This document shows, piece by piece, positions 11,109 to 20,771 of a stretch of DNA of 64,000 bases. How positions within the stretch are numbered: position 1 is the stretch's first letter; each line of letters starts with the position of its first letter. The translations under genes and the position numbers were made by a program. This DNA is from Pyrenochaeta sp. MPI-SDFR-AT-0127 (lineage: Eukaryota > Ascomycota > Dothideomycetes > Pleosporales > Cucurbitariaceae). Below the pieces are notes generated by a model that saw nothing but the letters and a program-made list of their open reading frames with translations, had not been told where the DNA came from and did not search any database. Where the stretch lies: assembly GCA_020747015.1 (NCBI GenBank), contig JAGTJM010000039.1, positions 62,001 to 126,000 of the forward strand. The letters are read 5' to 3'.

Positions 11109-12181
11109 TTAAGCGGGAGGAGAGGTAGGCTCGGGAACGCCAGGAGGGCAGTGCCTTTATTCAAGTTAGTTTCGGCGTCAACGAGCATGAAGTAAATTGA
11201 TTGGGACTCGCCAGTGGTCATCGTGGGGCGTGCAGGCCTCTGCTGCAGCACTCGGGGAAGCAGCAACTCTGGAAGGCGAGGCAGAAGCCTGGACGGGAGT
11301 CGCGGCCGCTGAGCTAGCAGCAACCGACGCGGCGGTACTGACTGGTGCCGCGGAGGGAGTGGCAGTGTATTTGCCTGGGCATCCAACACCGGGAACAGCA
11401 ATGTCATGGGCGTACACCTCGAGAGCAAAGTATTGCAGAGTATCGCTGTTCCTCACCGCATACGTGGAGTTCTCCTTGGCCAGGCTGATGACACCGGGAT
11501 ACTTGCCCTCATGGCCGTAGTGCTCGACAACACCCTCGCCGACCTTGGGGATATGGAGCAGACGGTGGAGAAGGTCGGACGCCCAGTAGAAGTTTGTGGG
11601 GCTGTTGGCAACATTGTACCCAAACATGCACAAGCCTTCGAGAGGACGGCGAAGTTCGTAGGACAGGTCGCAGATCACAGTCTCGGAAGATGCGTTCTTA
11701 CCGCGCCAATGGCCCGCCCAACCTATACATATTTAGTCAGACTGCTCATCCCTGGAGGACTTTGCTTTGGAGACGACATACCCTTTTGAGCGCAGTTTCC
11801 GTCAATGTTGTCGCATCGGAAGAGCACATCGGACTTGTCGCCGTCGACAATTTTTGTGAACCAGCCAATTGGCTCTCCAGTTGGTGCATCACCAAAGTAC
11901 TTTTGGTAGATTTCCGAAGAGTTGCCCCAGCGAAGGATGTGGTCGCGAGCCTGGCGGCAAAGAGTAAGAGTCTCCTCAAGGCCGTTCTTGATGTATGCAT
12001 GCTGGGTGGCATTGCAGGAAGGGTGGATGGGGTAGGAGTGAACAGCGCCGGCATCCCAAGCAGTGGGAGTGGGCTCAGCAGCAGTCACGGTGACTGTGGC
12101 TCCACTCTGGCGAGGGACAAGAGGTGTTGCCATGACGGCAGAAGCTCCAAGGAGCAAGAGAGAGGAGAGACGAGCAGCCAT
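11109..12181 (-). CDS. Asp f 2 / Pra1-like secreted zincophore
   Basis: Seen: exons 12181-11782, 11722-11212 and 11154-11109; 318 aa. The first intron (59 bp) is canonical. The second (57 bp) starts with GC (GCGAGT) and has a strong CTAAC branch site before its AAAG end. Splicing it gives the tail CTPHDDHWHC (about residues 297-306) then PPGVPEPTSPPA. Reading through instead stops after eight unrelated residues past CTPHDDHW (stop at 11178). Residues 1-18 are a signal peptide. Family landmarks: GEPIGWF, GWAGHWRG, VICDLSY and a zincin-like HRLLH (about 186-190). Family knowledge: Pra1 of Candida and Asp f 2 of Aspergillus are secreted zinc scavengers, and the protein delivers zinc to a ZIP importer. 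It is divergent from such an importer here. The region before the tail is a low-complexity Ala/Ser/Pro linker. Confidence 0.88.
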
Positions 12182-13404
12182 TGCAAAGCTGATGAACCGA
12201 ATCGTTATGTTGAAGCTCTTCGAGGACAGGTGCCCAGTGAAAGAGAAGATGCGAACTGCTGTTCAACTAGATGTCCCGAGAGGCTGGATACGGATTGTTG
12301 CAGACGACATGCAGCCTCTTATACTTTTGAGATTTTTTTTTCCTTGCGTCCTGAGCCCTGTCCCTCTCGGTACTCTTCCACCGAATTCGCTGTGATGCTC
12401 TGACCGCCAAGCTACCAGATATACGCCTCACCATGGCAGCCGCGGGCGCATTGTCGGTATGTGGCTCTCAATGCTACTCTACGCGGGGGGCAAAAACAAT
12501 GGGCTATCTCTCTTGGCCTGACGCACAGCTCGCATGGTTGAGCTCGGCCGGTCGTCGGTATGGGGCCTGGAGGGCGTGCTTCTCCGCTCGAATCCTGTGT
12601 CGAGGTTGCTTCGAGCACCATGATGGGCTACCCATGACGAAGAATTCTCACGCTCCAGAGACGTGGTATCGGGATGAGGGCCTGAGTTTGGTATAGTAGA
12701 ACGCCTGAGGGCGAGTGGATGCAGGATCCCGCGAGATCGTCCCACGGAAGATGTCATACTAAGTCCCTCGAGACTTGTGAGGCTGATTGAATTTCTACAG
12801 GTCACGTGTAATTTGGAAGCGGTACAGGCCAGCAAGTGTGCGTTGCACAGGCCGGGATAAGAATTCCCAGACAGTGCGAACCTGTGGGACAGAGCAAGGT
12901 ATGTGGAACGTCATACAGGTCACATAGATTGTATCTCAAACACCAGTGTATGGTGACTCTAAGCCATGCTGACTGTCGAATGTAGTCGAGTAGTCCAGGC
13001 GAGATTACGGCACCCTGTTACCCAACGTTCACTGCCAAGACCTCCACCCCTCGAGTGCTGGGCTACATCCGCCACCTTCTATATCTGCTTAGCACCCTCT
13101 GGCAGGCAAAAGCAATTCCTCCAAATCTTGATTTGACCACAAGTTTCGAGGTGGATATATGCCAAGGTAAATCGCCCATCACGGTGCTCAAGCCACGGAC
13201 AGCCAAGCTCGACTACCTCCAAGACGGATGCGGGTGCAGATTCTTTTCGGTGCTTGCTCTGCCCCATCACGGTACTTGTATTCCGCCTCGCTGTCGGACC
13301 AAGGGCCTTCTACCATCTTCGAGTCGATATATCAGGACGCTGCGCTGGCCCGACTTTGGACAGCATTCACCCTCGCGGCTCGCGTACCTACACCATCCCT
13401 GAAT
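12182..13404. promoter_or_regulatory. Bidirectional promoter of zinc-scavenging pair
   Basis: This 1.22 kb gap lies between the two starts. ACAGGT occurs four times (12226-12231, 12797-12802 and 12915-12920 on +, 12880-12885 on -); two copies extend to ACAGGTCAC (12797-12805, 12915-12923). CAAGGT is at 12895-12900. The PacC-type hexamer GCCAAG occurs at 12406-12411 and 13034-13039 (+) and 12512-12517 (-). In A. fumigatus the equivalent promoter is controlled by the zinc regulator ZafA and by PacC; whether these repeats are those sites is inference. Confidence 0.5.
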
Positions 13405-15051
13405 ATGTCTTCAGCCGCACGTTCGGTCGTGTCGACCGCGATATTGCTGCTGCTTGCAACATCTGTCGCGGCGCAGACTACAGCAGCACCTCGGGCGACA
13501 ACCTCAGCACCGACGCCGTCAATTACTGCTGTATCCGACTGCCATCCTCATGGCACTGTCAAGTGCGTTTCCCTGTCGTTGACATGTCAATGAAGCCTGT
13601 TTGGCGCTAACGACTCGCAGCTGGTGTATGGTCGGTACAGATGAGTACCAGGTTGTCGGGCCCACCAAGACCGAGGAGATGGAAGCAAAATATACCGACT
13701 GCCATCCCCATGGTGTGAATCTGTAAGTGTCCGTACTACATGTTGGAAAGCACTGCTGACGCTCGTAAAGGTATTGCGTCGATGCTTCTGGCGACGATGT
13801 TCAGATCCTTGTCGATAGTGCCGAGGGAGAGGGCGAGACTACTCCTACTGACGAGCATGACGGCCATTCCGAAGAGTCTGCAGAACCAGCAAGCACTGAG
13901 GAGCATTGCCACTCCCATGCAGGTGTTGAGTACGCACACCTAACCGTTTCCATCGCCTCTGTGCCCTCTTGACTAACACTCTACAGACACTGCGTTGGAG
14001 GTGATGCAACAGAAGAAGTGAATTGCGATGCCACGAACCGGGACTACAACATACCTCTACGTGTCGGCCTTCTTTTCGTCATCCTCGTCACCAGCGGCAT
14101 TGGAGTCTTTTCGCCCATTCTGACCACTCGCTTCAATCTTCTCTCCCAGAACAACATCATCTTCGTGATCCTCAAGCAGTTTGGAACCGGCATCGTCATC
14201 TCCACAGCTTTTGTCCATTTATTCACTCACGCTCAGCTCATGTTCGGGAACCAATGCTTGGGCGTCCTTCAATATGAGGGCACCACCGCTGCTGTCTTCA
14301 TGGCTGGCCTCTTCTTGTCTTTTGTCGTCGACTATCTGGGTGCGCGCTTCGTGCAATGGCGCCAGAACAAGCGTGTTGGTTCCAGCAGTGAAGTCCCAGC
14401 TGGCAACGATGACAAATCGACTGGAACTTCAGCCTCTCCCACTCCAGAAAACGAGTTCATGCGCAGCCATGGCCTTCTCCATGCTCATGGTCATGTTCAC
14501 ACCGCGACTCCTATGGAGGAGAAGATCAACGTCATGAATTTGGAAGCGGGTATCATCTTCCACTCCATTCGTAAGTTATCCGAATGCTAGCCATTGCATA
14601 TCAGCTAATTTGCTTTCTAGTCATTGGTATTACCCTCGTGGTTGCTAGCGATTCTTTCTTCATCACCCTCTTCATCGTTATCCTATTCCACCAAATGTTC
14701 GAAGGCATCGCCCTCGGTACCTGCATCGCCGAGCTGCCCAAAGCCGCTGCTTCTACGCTTCAAAAGCTCATCATGGCCGGCGTTTTCGCTCTCATCACCC
14801 CCATCGGCATGGCAATTGGCATTGGCGTGCTCAACCAGTTCAACGGCAATGACCCTAGCACCATTGTCGCTATCGGCACGCTGGACGCCCTCTCCGCTGG
14901 TATCCTAGCGTGGGTTGGTATCGTGGAGATGTTGGCGAGGGACTGGATGCACGGAAAGTTACTAAATGCGGGTTTGGTCAGGACCGTGTGTGCGATGTTT
15001 GCACTCGTCTCTGGATTGGTGCTTATGAGCGTGCTTGGAAAGTGGGCGTAA
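13405..15051 (+). CDS. ZIP-family zinc importer (zrfC-like)
   Basis: Seen: five exons, 13405-13562, 13621-13722, 13771-13929, 13987-14570 and 14621-15051; introns of 48-58 bp; 477 aa, with all phases consistent. Residues 1-23 are a signal peptide. The extracellular N-terminus carries repeated metal-binding clusters: CHPHG twice, then EEHCHSHAG followed by VEHC. Transmembrane segments begin at about residue 165. The central cytosolic loop is His-rich (HGLLHAHGHVH). The ZIP signature follows in helices IV-V: LEAGIIFHSILIGITL and VILFHQMFEGIALG, with His and Glu placed to bind metal. Family knowledge: this architecture is that of zinc importers working at the plasma membrane in alkaline, zinc-poor medium. 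It is divergent from the zincophore gene, as in Aspergillus zrfC-aspf2 and Candida ZRT1-PRA1. Confidence 0.93.
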
Positions 15052-15712
15052 TTGGAAGACTTGATAGACTCTTACGATATGAACTGATATGACTTAATTT
15101 GTGCAGCATTTTCGAGGAGCATACTGGGTATAGAATTGGAACACCTCCTGCAAGGACCTTATTAGTTAGAACTTCAATTTACCGCACTTTTTACATATCT
15201 CATGGTTTCCTAAGATTCTATAGCGTGGTACTAGCATTGCATGTGATCATTATCTTTGTAATGTCATTTGACACGTAAGAATGATTGGTCAGACAACATG
15301 GCTTCGAGCCTAACAGTTTTGCGCACCCGCATCACTGGGCTACGAATTCGCATGAATACTGAAGTGGAACATAACAAAGTGAAATTAGTGGAAAGTACTA
15401 TTCAAAGCAACTTGAATCTAATTCCACGAGCAGCTAATTACAACTTTGGTAGAGTCACTAAGTCGTGTTCTTCATGTCGTGTCAACATGAACCTGGCCCT
15501 TCATGCCCGGTCGATATTGCTTCTTATTAATCCCACAAAGCTCATGGATGAGGTCAAGAGTTCTACTACCGGTAGGAAACCCTGTGTGAGAGCATAGAAG
15601 AGAAAAAAAATCCAAGCGTCAAAAGATGCGATGAGATATAATACAACGATCGCATTAGCAATCTTCGACTCCCGCGCTACAGTCAACTCGCTTTCTTGAC
15701 ATTTTTCCTCAA
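15052..15712. other. Convergent intergenic region, no gene seen
   Basis: About 660 bp of AT-richer DNA between the ZIP stop and the stop of the minus-strand membrane protein. A 109-codon plus-strand frame at 15268-15597 has no recognisable features. Confidence 0.45.
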
Positions 15713-16530
15713 TCACCTCGAATCAGTCTGTTCCAGTGTTCCCTCATGCGCAAGGTCATCGCCCACCTCCTGGGCCCGAATTTTCTCTTCCACGCTTGTG
15801 AATCGTCGGGTGCCCTCCTCTTCGTTGATTGGGCGTATCTTGTCTCTAAACAGGACCTCGTCACCTGAGAAGATCTTCATGTACTCCGATCCGCCTGCTA
15901 CTAAGGTAAGAATCTCGGTCGTGCAATCCTGGGAGCTGTTCGGTGCGAGGTAACGCCATGACTGCGGACCAGGGGCGTCCCGATTCGGAGTTGCTAGACA
16001 AAAGTGTAACTGCGGGTTTAATGGTCAGCCGTAATTTCGGATTGAACGGCATATCGTTTTTTACGTTTACTTACCCCGTGCTGTGCGATTGTGGAGCGCG
16101 AATGGCTGTGGATTATCCGCTGTGCTACTCCAGTGCCCAGTCCAAGTGGACTGACTGCGAGGTCGAGAGCGAACAAGATGCTAAGGGTGGCCAAGATGCA
16201 GATCGATCCAGCGCACCAGAGGCAGCAAAACGCATACATGCTTCGGTTGCCACGCCTTTGGCTGTGCCACGTCATGCCCTGGAGCCAGTTCTTCTTCTTT
16301 TGCTGTACTGGCATGCGTTCGCCCCAGAAACCGTGTTTAGATTCTTCGTCATGAATTTTCGCATCGTCGGTAGCGTGAAGCCGAGTTGTATGTGAATGGG
16401 TGCAACCATTGCATGAAGGGTATGAACCATAGGCGTCTCCCGATTCTGCTCCAGGGGCGGGCAAACAAAAATAGGAAAGTAGAGATGCGTGCGGTAGCAC
16501 GACGTCGTCGTCGAATGGGAAGTGATGCAT
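15713..16530 (-). CDS. Unrecognised single-pass membrane protein
   Basis: Seen: exons 16530-16075 and 16009-15713 with a 65 bp intron (donor GTAAGT, acceptor CCGCAG) in phase 0; 250 aa. One strong hydrophobic helix, CCLWCAGSICILATLSILFA, lies at about residues 100-120, preceded by a basic stretch (QQKKKNWLQ, SQRRGNRS), so the N-terminus is probably cytosolic. After the helix comes a ~120-residue tail with YLAPNSSQDCTTEILTLVAG and an acidic end rich in Glu/Asp (FTSVEEKIRAQEVGDD). Downstream of the helix there are two Cys and one N-glycosylation-type site (NSS). I do not recognise the family. The start is uncertain: the first ~70 residues look atypical, and the ATG just before PVQQKKK is an alternative. 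Evidence for a real gene is the clean splice and protein-like composition of both exons. Confidence 0.6.
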
Positions 16531-17226
16531 TTTCGCTATCGGGAATCGTAATATGGTCGAGGTGAATGATGCTTGTTTGTTATGTTATACTGAACAAGGA
16601 GTTTCCAGAATACGCCAACTGAGACAGGGGATGCGAAACAGAAAGTACTCGTAGCGGCCGCACCAATGCAGATAAGGGTAAGCGGAGAGCCATGATGTTG
16701 TTTTCTGGGCAAGGCAGCTTGACAGATCTTCGTCGATGCGTTAGGAAAGCGTATCGCTTGCAGGGCTGTGAGTTGCGGAAGGTGATCAGAGAATATGTCG
16801 GTTGCGGCTGGATTGCAGAGATTGATTGCAGGAGGTTGGCATGGCATGGGTAGGAATGCTCTGTGGCTGTTGTGCTGTGTAACATGCGCAAGAGCCACCG
16901 GCTCAACTGATGATGAAATCCGAGAGATTGGGATAGCAAGTTCATCCTCAGAACTGCAAAACGAACAATTTAGGGAAAAAAGGTGCGAAGCGGAAAAGGT
17001 TTTTGAGTGAGGGAATCTCTTGCATATTTGAAGTCTTACCTCTCATGGCGTGACACTGAATCCCTGTCTGTACCAAACCGTGGAGTGTAACAGCAGGATT
17101 GGATAGACTGAAATCCAGCTAATACTACAGGAAAAGAAGATGAAAAGTGTTACTCAAATAAGCTAGGACATGGGAGGTCGAAATATCGCCAATTGATGTC
17201 TTACAAGGCAGACTTGAGGGACATGC
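16531..17226. other. Intergenic, no gene seen
   Basis: About 700 bp between two minus-strand genes. Overlapping ~120-codon minus-strand frames at 16536-16945 lack domain signatures and look like chance. Confidence 0.45.
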
Positions 17227-17560
17227 CTAAGATCGCGAAGCACTTCCAAACAGGCTGGAGGTTGTAGGCTGTGAAGTCTCGCGTACCGCTGCCGGCTGAG
17301 AGCTCCCGAATAGACCGGGCGTTGCAGGTTGTGAAGTTTGACTTCCCGCTGCTGGCTGGGAGCTTTGTCCGAACAGACCAGATGCTGCGGGTTGCGAGGT
17401 TTGGCTTCCGCTTACCGGCAGTGGGCTTACTCCAAATATGCTTGGTCTTGCAGGGTCTGGAGTTAGAATGATTCTTGCCGGCTGAGATGTTCGAAATAGA
17501 TTGGATGTTGTGGGTTGGGATGTTGCGGGTTGGGAGCTTCCTCCGAACGATGGTGCAGGC
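17227..17560 (-). repeat. Degenerate coding repeats (S/Q/P, FG-like)
   Basis: Imperfect units of roughly 60 bp encoding variants of SQPATPGLFGSSQPA repeat through the 3' end of the BTB gene. FG dipeptides recur every ~20 residues. Confidence 0.6.
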
Positions 17561-18546
17561 TGTGCGCTTGATGACCCCCCAAAAGCACTGACAGGAGCAG
17601 GCTTGGGCAGCTCCGTCTTCGTTGGCCACGACTTAATGAGGAGAAGCGAGAGCTCGTCGATGGTATCCAGCTTTTCCTCAATACCTGGAATCCCTTTGAT
17701 GTCGACCTTGAAGTGTACGAGGAAGGCCTTGACGACGGCATCTCTTAAGCCACGGTATGACTCAGGAGTCAGCCCGTATACTATCTGCACGGCGTTGACA
17801 AAGTCTTCTGAAATTATGTGGTGATGAAGACATGTCTCAAACTTCTCTTTAGCTGCCTTGCCAAGTTCGTCAACTTGATACTTGTCGGCTAGGGCATACA
17901 TCGTGGCATGGATCGTGAGCGGGTTGGCGACTTCAACGCCATTCTGTGGTTTTTCAACAACGCTGTAGTCTTTAGGCTGGTCTTTGGGCTTGGGGCTTAA
18001 GATAGGCTGAGTCGCATTTTCTGTGTTGGGCGCAAGACAGGAGCATTTATCGGAGCTAGTGAAGCCACCAAAACCGCCATTGCGGTATCGCGAATGGTAA
18101 GCTGGAGCAATCTCAGTAGTTGAATTGTACTGTTTGATCATGCCGAAAACCAAAAGACTAAGTTCGTTTCCAGGATCGTAGTCGCCCAGATAGAGGTATG
18201 CGATGAGACGTCGAATCATTTCCGGGTCATCTTCTGGTAAATCAATGCACTTTTCTACAGCCTCCTGTCAAAGCAATCAGATGAGTGATGGATCCAAATA
18301 GATTTCTTTTGAAGACCTTACCTTCCCTCCAGCGAACTCTAGGCTCTTCCTAAAGAAGTCGCATGCTGAGCAGACGACAACTTGATGAACTTTGAAGGTC
18401 ATCGATCTGCACGTGATTGTGAGATCGGTAAACTCGCCATTCTTGTAGGCCCTGAAGCGGTGTCAGCAACCACTATCCGACTTGTTTCGAAAGACCAACC
18501 TGAGGATAGTCGCAGGGCACGATCTCGGCTGCCCAAATACGCTCAT
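17227..18546 (-). CDS. BTB/POZ domain protein with FG-repeat-like tail
   Basis: Seen: exons 18546-18500, 18451-18322 and 18264-17227; introns of 48 and 57 bp; 404 aa. The BTB domain begins at about residue 16: NGEFTDLTITC, FKVHQVVVCSACDFFRKSLE, IDLPEDDPEMIRRLIAYLYLG. A helical region follows (IHATMYALADKYQVDELGKA). From about residue 265 to the end the protein is a low-complexity array rich in Ser, Gln, Pro and Ala, with repeated 'LFGSSQPA' / 'GLFGQSSQPA' / 'SQTSQPA' units. Family knowledge: fungal BTB proteins of this type are usually short and lack a Kelch or MATH partner; many may bind Cul3. The tail resembles nucleoporin FG repeats, which is unusual for this family. Convergence on low complexity is the simplest explanation. 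It is divergent from an SDR gene (402 bp gap). Confidence 0.85.
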
Positions 18547-18948
18547 CGCGGAAGCACCAGTAATATCTAGTCAAGGTACCAACTCTTAAAGGTTATTATA
18601 GAGAAGGGAAAGGAGAAGTTGAAGCAGGCTGAAGACAATCTCCGTTCCACGACGTTGTTCTATAGTTTGGTAAATGCAAGGCTGCGGCACGGTAAGGGGA
18701 AATTGATGTGGTTCGACAGGTGTTTCAAGATCCGACAGCCACAGCGGCTGTCCAAGCTTGCGGCCCGCTCTTGATGTGCCCCGAAACCATTTCATCAACA
18801 CCCCACTCTTCCCCGCATGACAGCATTGTCGTCATGGCTTTCATACATGTCGTATCTGATCACATAGGCGTATTCTGCGTTACTTGTCGTGCGTATCCAC
18901 CGTGATTGGCACGTAGAACAATAGCAAGCCGCCTGTACAACACATGAA
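18547..18948. promoter_or_regulatory. Divergent promoter region of BTB and SDR genes
   Basis: 402 bp between the two start codons. No specific motif is claimed. Confidence 0.4.
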
Positions 18949-19832
18949 ATGCAACCAAGACGCGTCCAAGGTACAGCTCTAGTGACAGGAGCAGGATCAG
19001 GTAAACCAGTCTTCATGTGCAACATTATTTAAGATTCCAATTGACGCGACTCACAGGCATCGGACGTGCCGTGTCCATCGCCCTCTCTGCTGCCGGCATC
19101 GACATCCTCTACATCACCGACATCAACGCGTCCGGCCTCGAGACCACACGATCCACTATACAAGAGCTTGGACTTGATAATCATCCTTCTGTTGAAGTTG
19201 TGCACGGCGACATCTCCTCTCCCGAGTTTATCGCCACGCTCTTTGGCCGCGTGTCAAGCCTCCACTATGCCGTGAACTGCGCAGGCGTGCTAGGACAAAA
19301 CGCGCCAACGACAGAAGTCAGCGTCGAAGAATTCGACCGGCTGAACAGCATAAACTACCGAGGAACATGGATGTGTGTCAAAGAAGAGCTGAAGCTTATG
19401 CTCAACAACGACATTGAGCCTTACGCCGGCTTTACGCTCTCCGCCCACGAGGCGAGGATACGCGGCCAACGCGGTTCGATTGTGAACATTGCCTCGCAAC
19501 TCGGATTAGTCGGCAAGACTCAGGCGTCCATCTACACGGCATCGAAGGCAGCAGTGCTTTCGATGACGCGCTCTGATGCGATTGATTACAGCAAACCCCC
19601 AAATCACATTCGCATCAATTCTATCTGCCCAGGTGTCATCGCGACGCCGATGACGACGGATGAATCTGGCGAGGTGAGTGAGAGGCTGAAGGGTGCAATA
19701 AATATTGCCCCGATGCAGAGGATGGGGTTGCCGAGCGAAATCGCAGATACCGCAGTGTTTCTATGCTCTGGGGAGAGTAGCTTCATCACGGGACATGGTT
19801 TAGTTGCTGATGGAGGATATGTTATTAATTGA
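18949..19832 (+). CDS. Short-chain dehydrogenase/reductase
   Basis: Seen: exons 18949-19000 and 19057-19832 with a 56 bp intron; 275 aa. The intron splits the nucleotide-binding motif: TALVTGAGSG is finished by IGRA in exon 2 (TGxxxGIG). Other motifs are NCAGV (structural NNAG), the catalytic Ser within NIASQLGLVG and YTASK (Tyr and Lys), then CPGVIATPM and the C-terminal FITGHGLVADGGY. These define a classical SDR using NAD(P)H on an alcohol/ketone substrate that cannot be told from sequence. A stretch of about 15 residues (NNDIEPYAGFTLSAHEARIR) sits between the fourth helix and the catalytic Ser and is longer than in a minimal SDR. Without the first exon the glycine motif would be broken, which supports the spliced start. 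Confidence 0.9.
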
Positions 19833-20771
19833 TAGAAGGTATGGCTTCAAATATTCTCAGTCACTCAGTCACGTCATCATCCCGTTTGGATTTTAAGTTA
19901 CTTGCTCTCTTGGCTCCAATTCTTCGATACATTCTTGACTCTTGTCAGTGTCGCATCATCCAAATATTATCGTCTAGCTTGGCCGGTACATCGAAAAGAC
20001 ATAGTTTATCCCGTAAATATTGCAGGCTTGCGCGGAACACCTCAGGTAGACGCAAAGCTGTCAAAGGACCAAACCACATTCTTAGATATTAACCCTGCAC
20101 CAGTGTCTTGCGCATATACACATCAGAGTCAAACCATTTATGCCCAAAATAACTCTCCACTCACAACCACCCCCTCAGCTCCATCCTGGCAAACCACTCC
20201 CATCCCAACTAAGTACCCAAACCATGCCACAAGTACAGTCGCTAAGCCCCTCCTCCAATGCAACACTCTTGTTCCCTCCAGCGACCACGACACTCAGCGC
20301 ACCTCCGTATAGCTCAGATCAAAGAAACGCAAACGAAGCTCTGCACGCATCTGCCTCTGCAGCAAAAGCCGAGTGCATACTCGATATGCAAGCGCGACTT
20401 GGGCGGCGAGGAGGAGCATGGAGGATAGGAGGGTACAAAAAAGGGGTAAGACAGGATATGTTGCGAAGAGGAGGGAGTTTAGAAGAGGAAGCTGGGGTAG
20501 GATTGACGGTTAGGGAATTTATGTTTGACATGCAAGTACATTAGCACTGTATATTTGCTAAACGTTTCTGTTCTTAGGAAGATCTTGTGGAGAGTGCTCG
20601 GGCCCGAGACGCGCAACGCAGATGCATCTCGCGCCCGAGAAGTCTATCTCGCCAGGAGGGCACATCACAATTTCACTTTTGGTGAAGTAAGACCATATTG
20701 CTGAACATGTCAAAGGAAAGCAAACCTTCTAGGCCATGTATTCCCAAATGATCCACAAAAATACTTTCTTT
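19833..20771. other. Intergenic with one weak open frame
   Basis: Between the convergent SDR and HET genes. The only notable content is the weak 20224-20544 frame. Confidence 0.4.
20224..20544 (+). CDS. Possible small hypothetical protein
   Basis: 106 codons from the ATG at 20224 (an upstream in-frame ATG exists at 20140). The N-terminal third is Ser/Pro/Thr-rich, followed by an Ala-rich helix-like stretch (NANEALHASASAAKAECILD) and a basic Gly/Arg-rich part. No family, signal peptide or membrane segment is recognised. It could be chance. Confidence 0.25.
   Translation: MPQVQSLSPSSNATLLFPPATTTLSAPPYSSDQRNANEALHASASAAKAECILDMQARLGRRGGAWRIGGYKKGVRQDMLRRGGSLEEEAGVGLTVREFMFDMQVH

Noticed and set aside
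11178..11211. Read-through C-terminus of the zincophore ending at 11178
   Set aside because: It adds eight residues unlike the family and removes the Cys/His tail that the GC-AG splice restores.
16536..16945. Overlapping ~120-codon minus-strand frames
   Set aside because: Two frames compete over the same bases and neither has a domain or signal.
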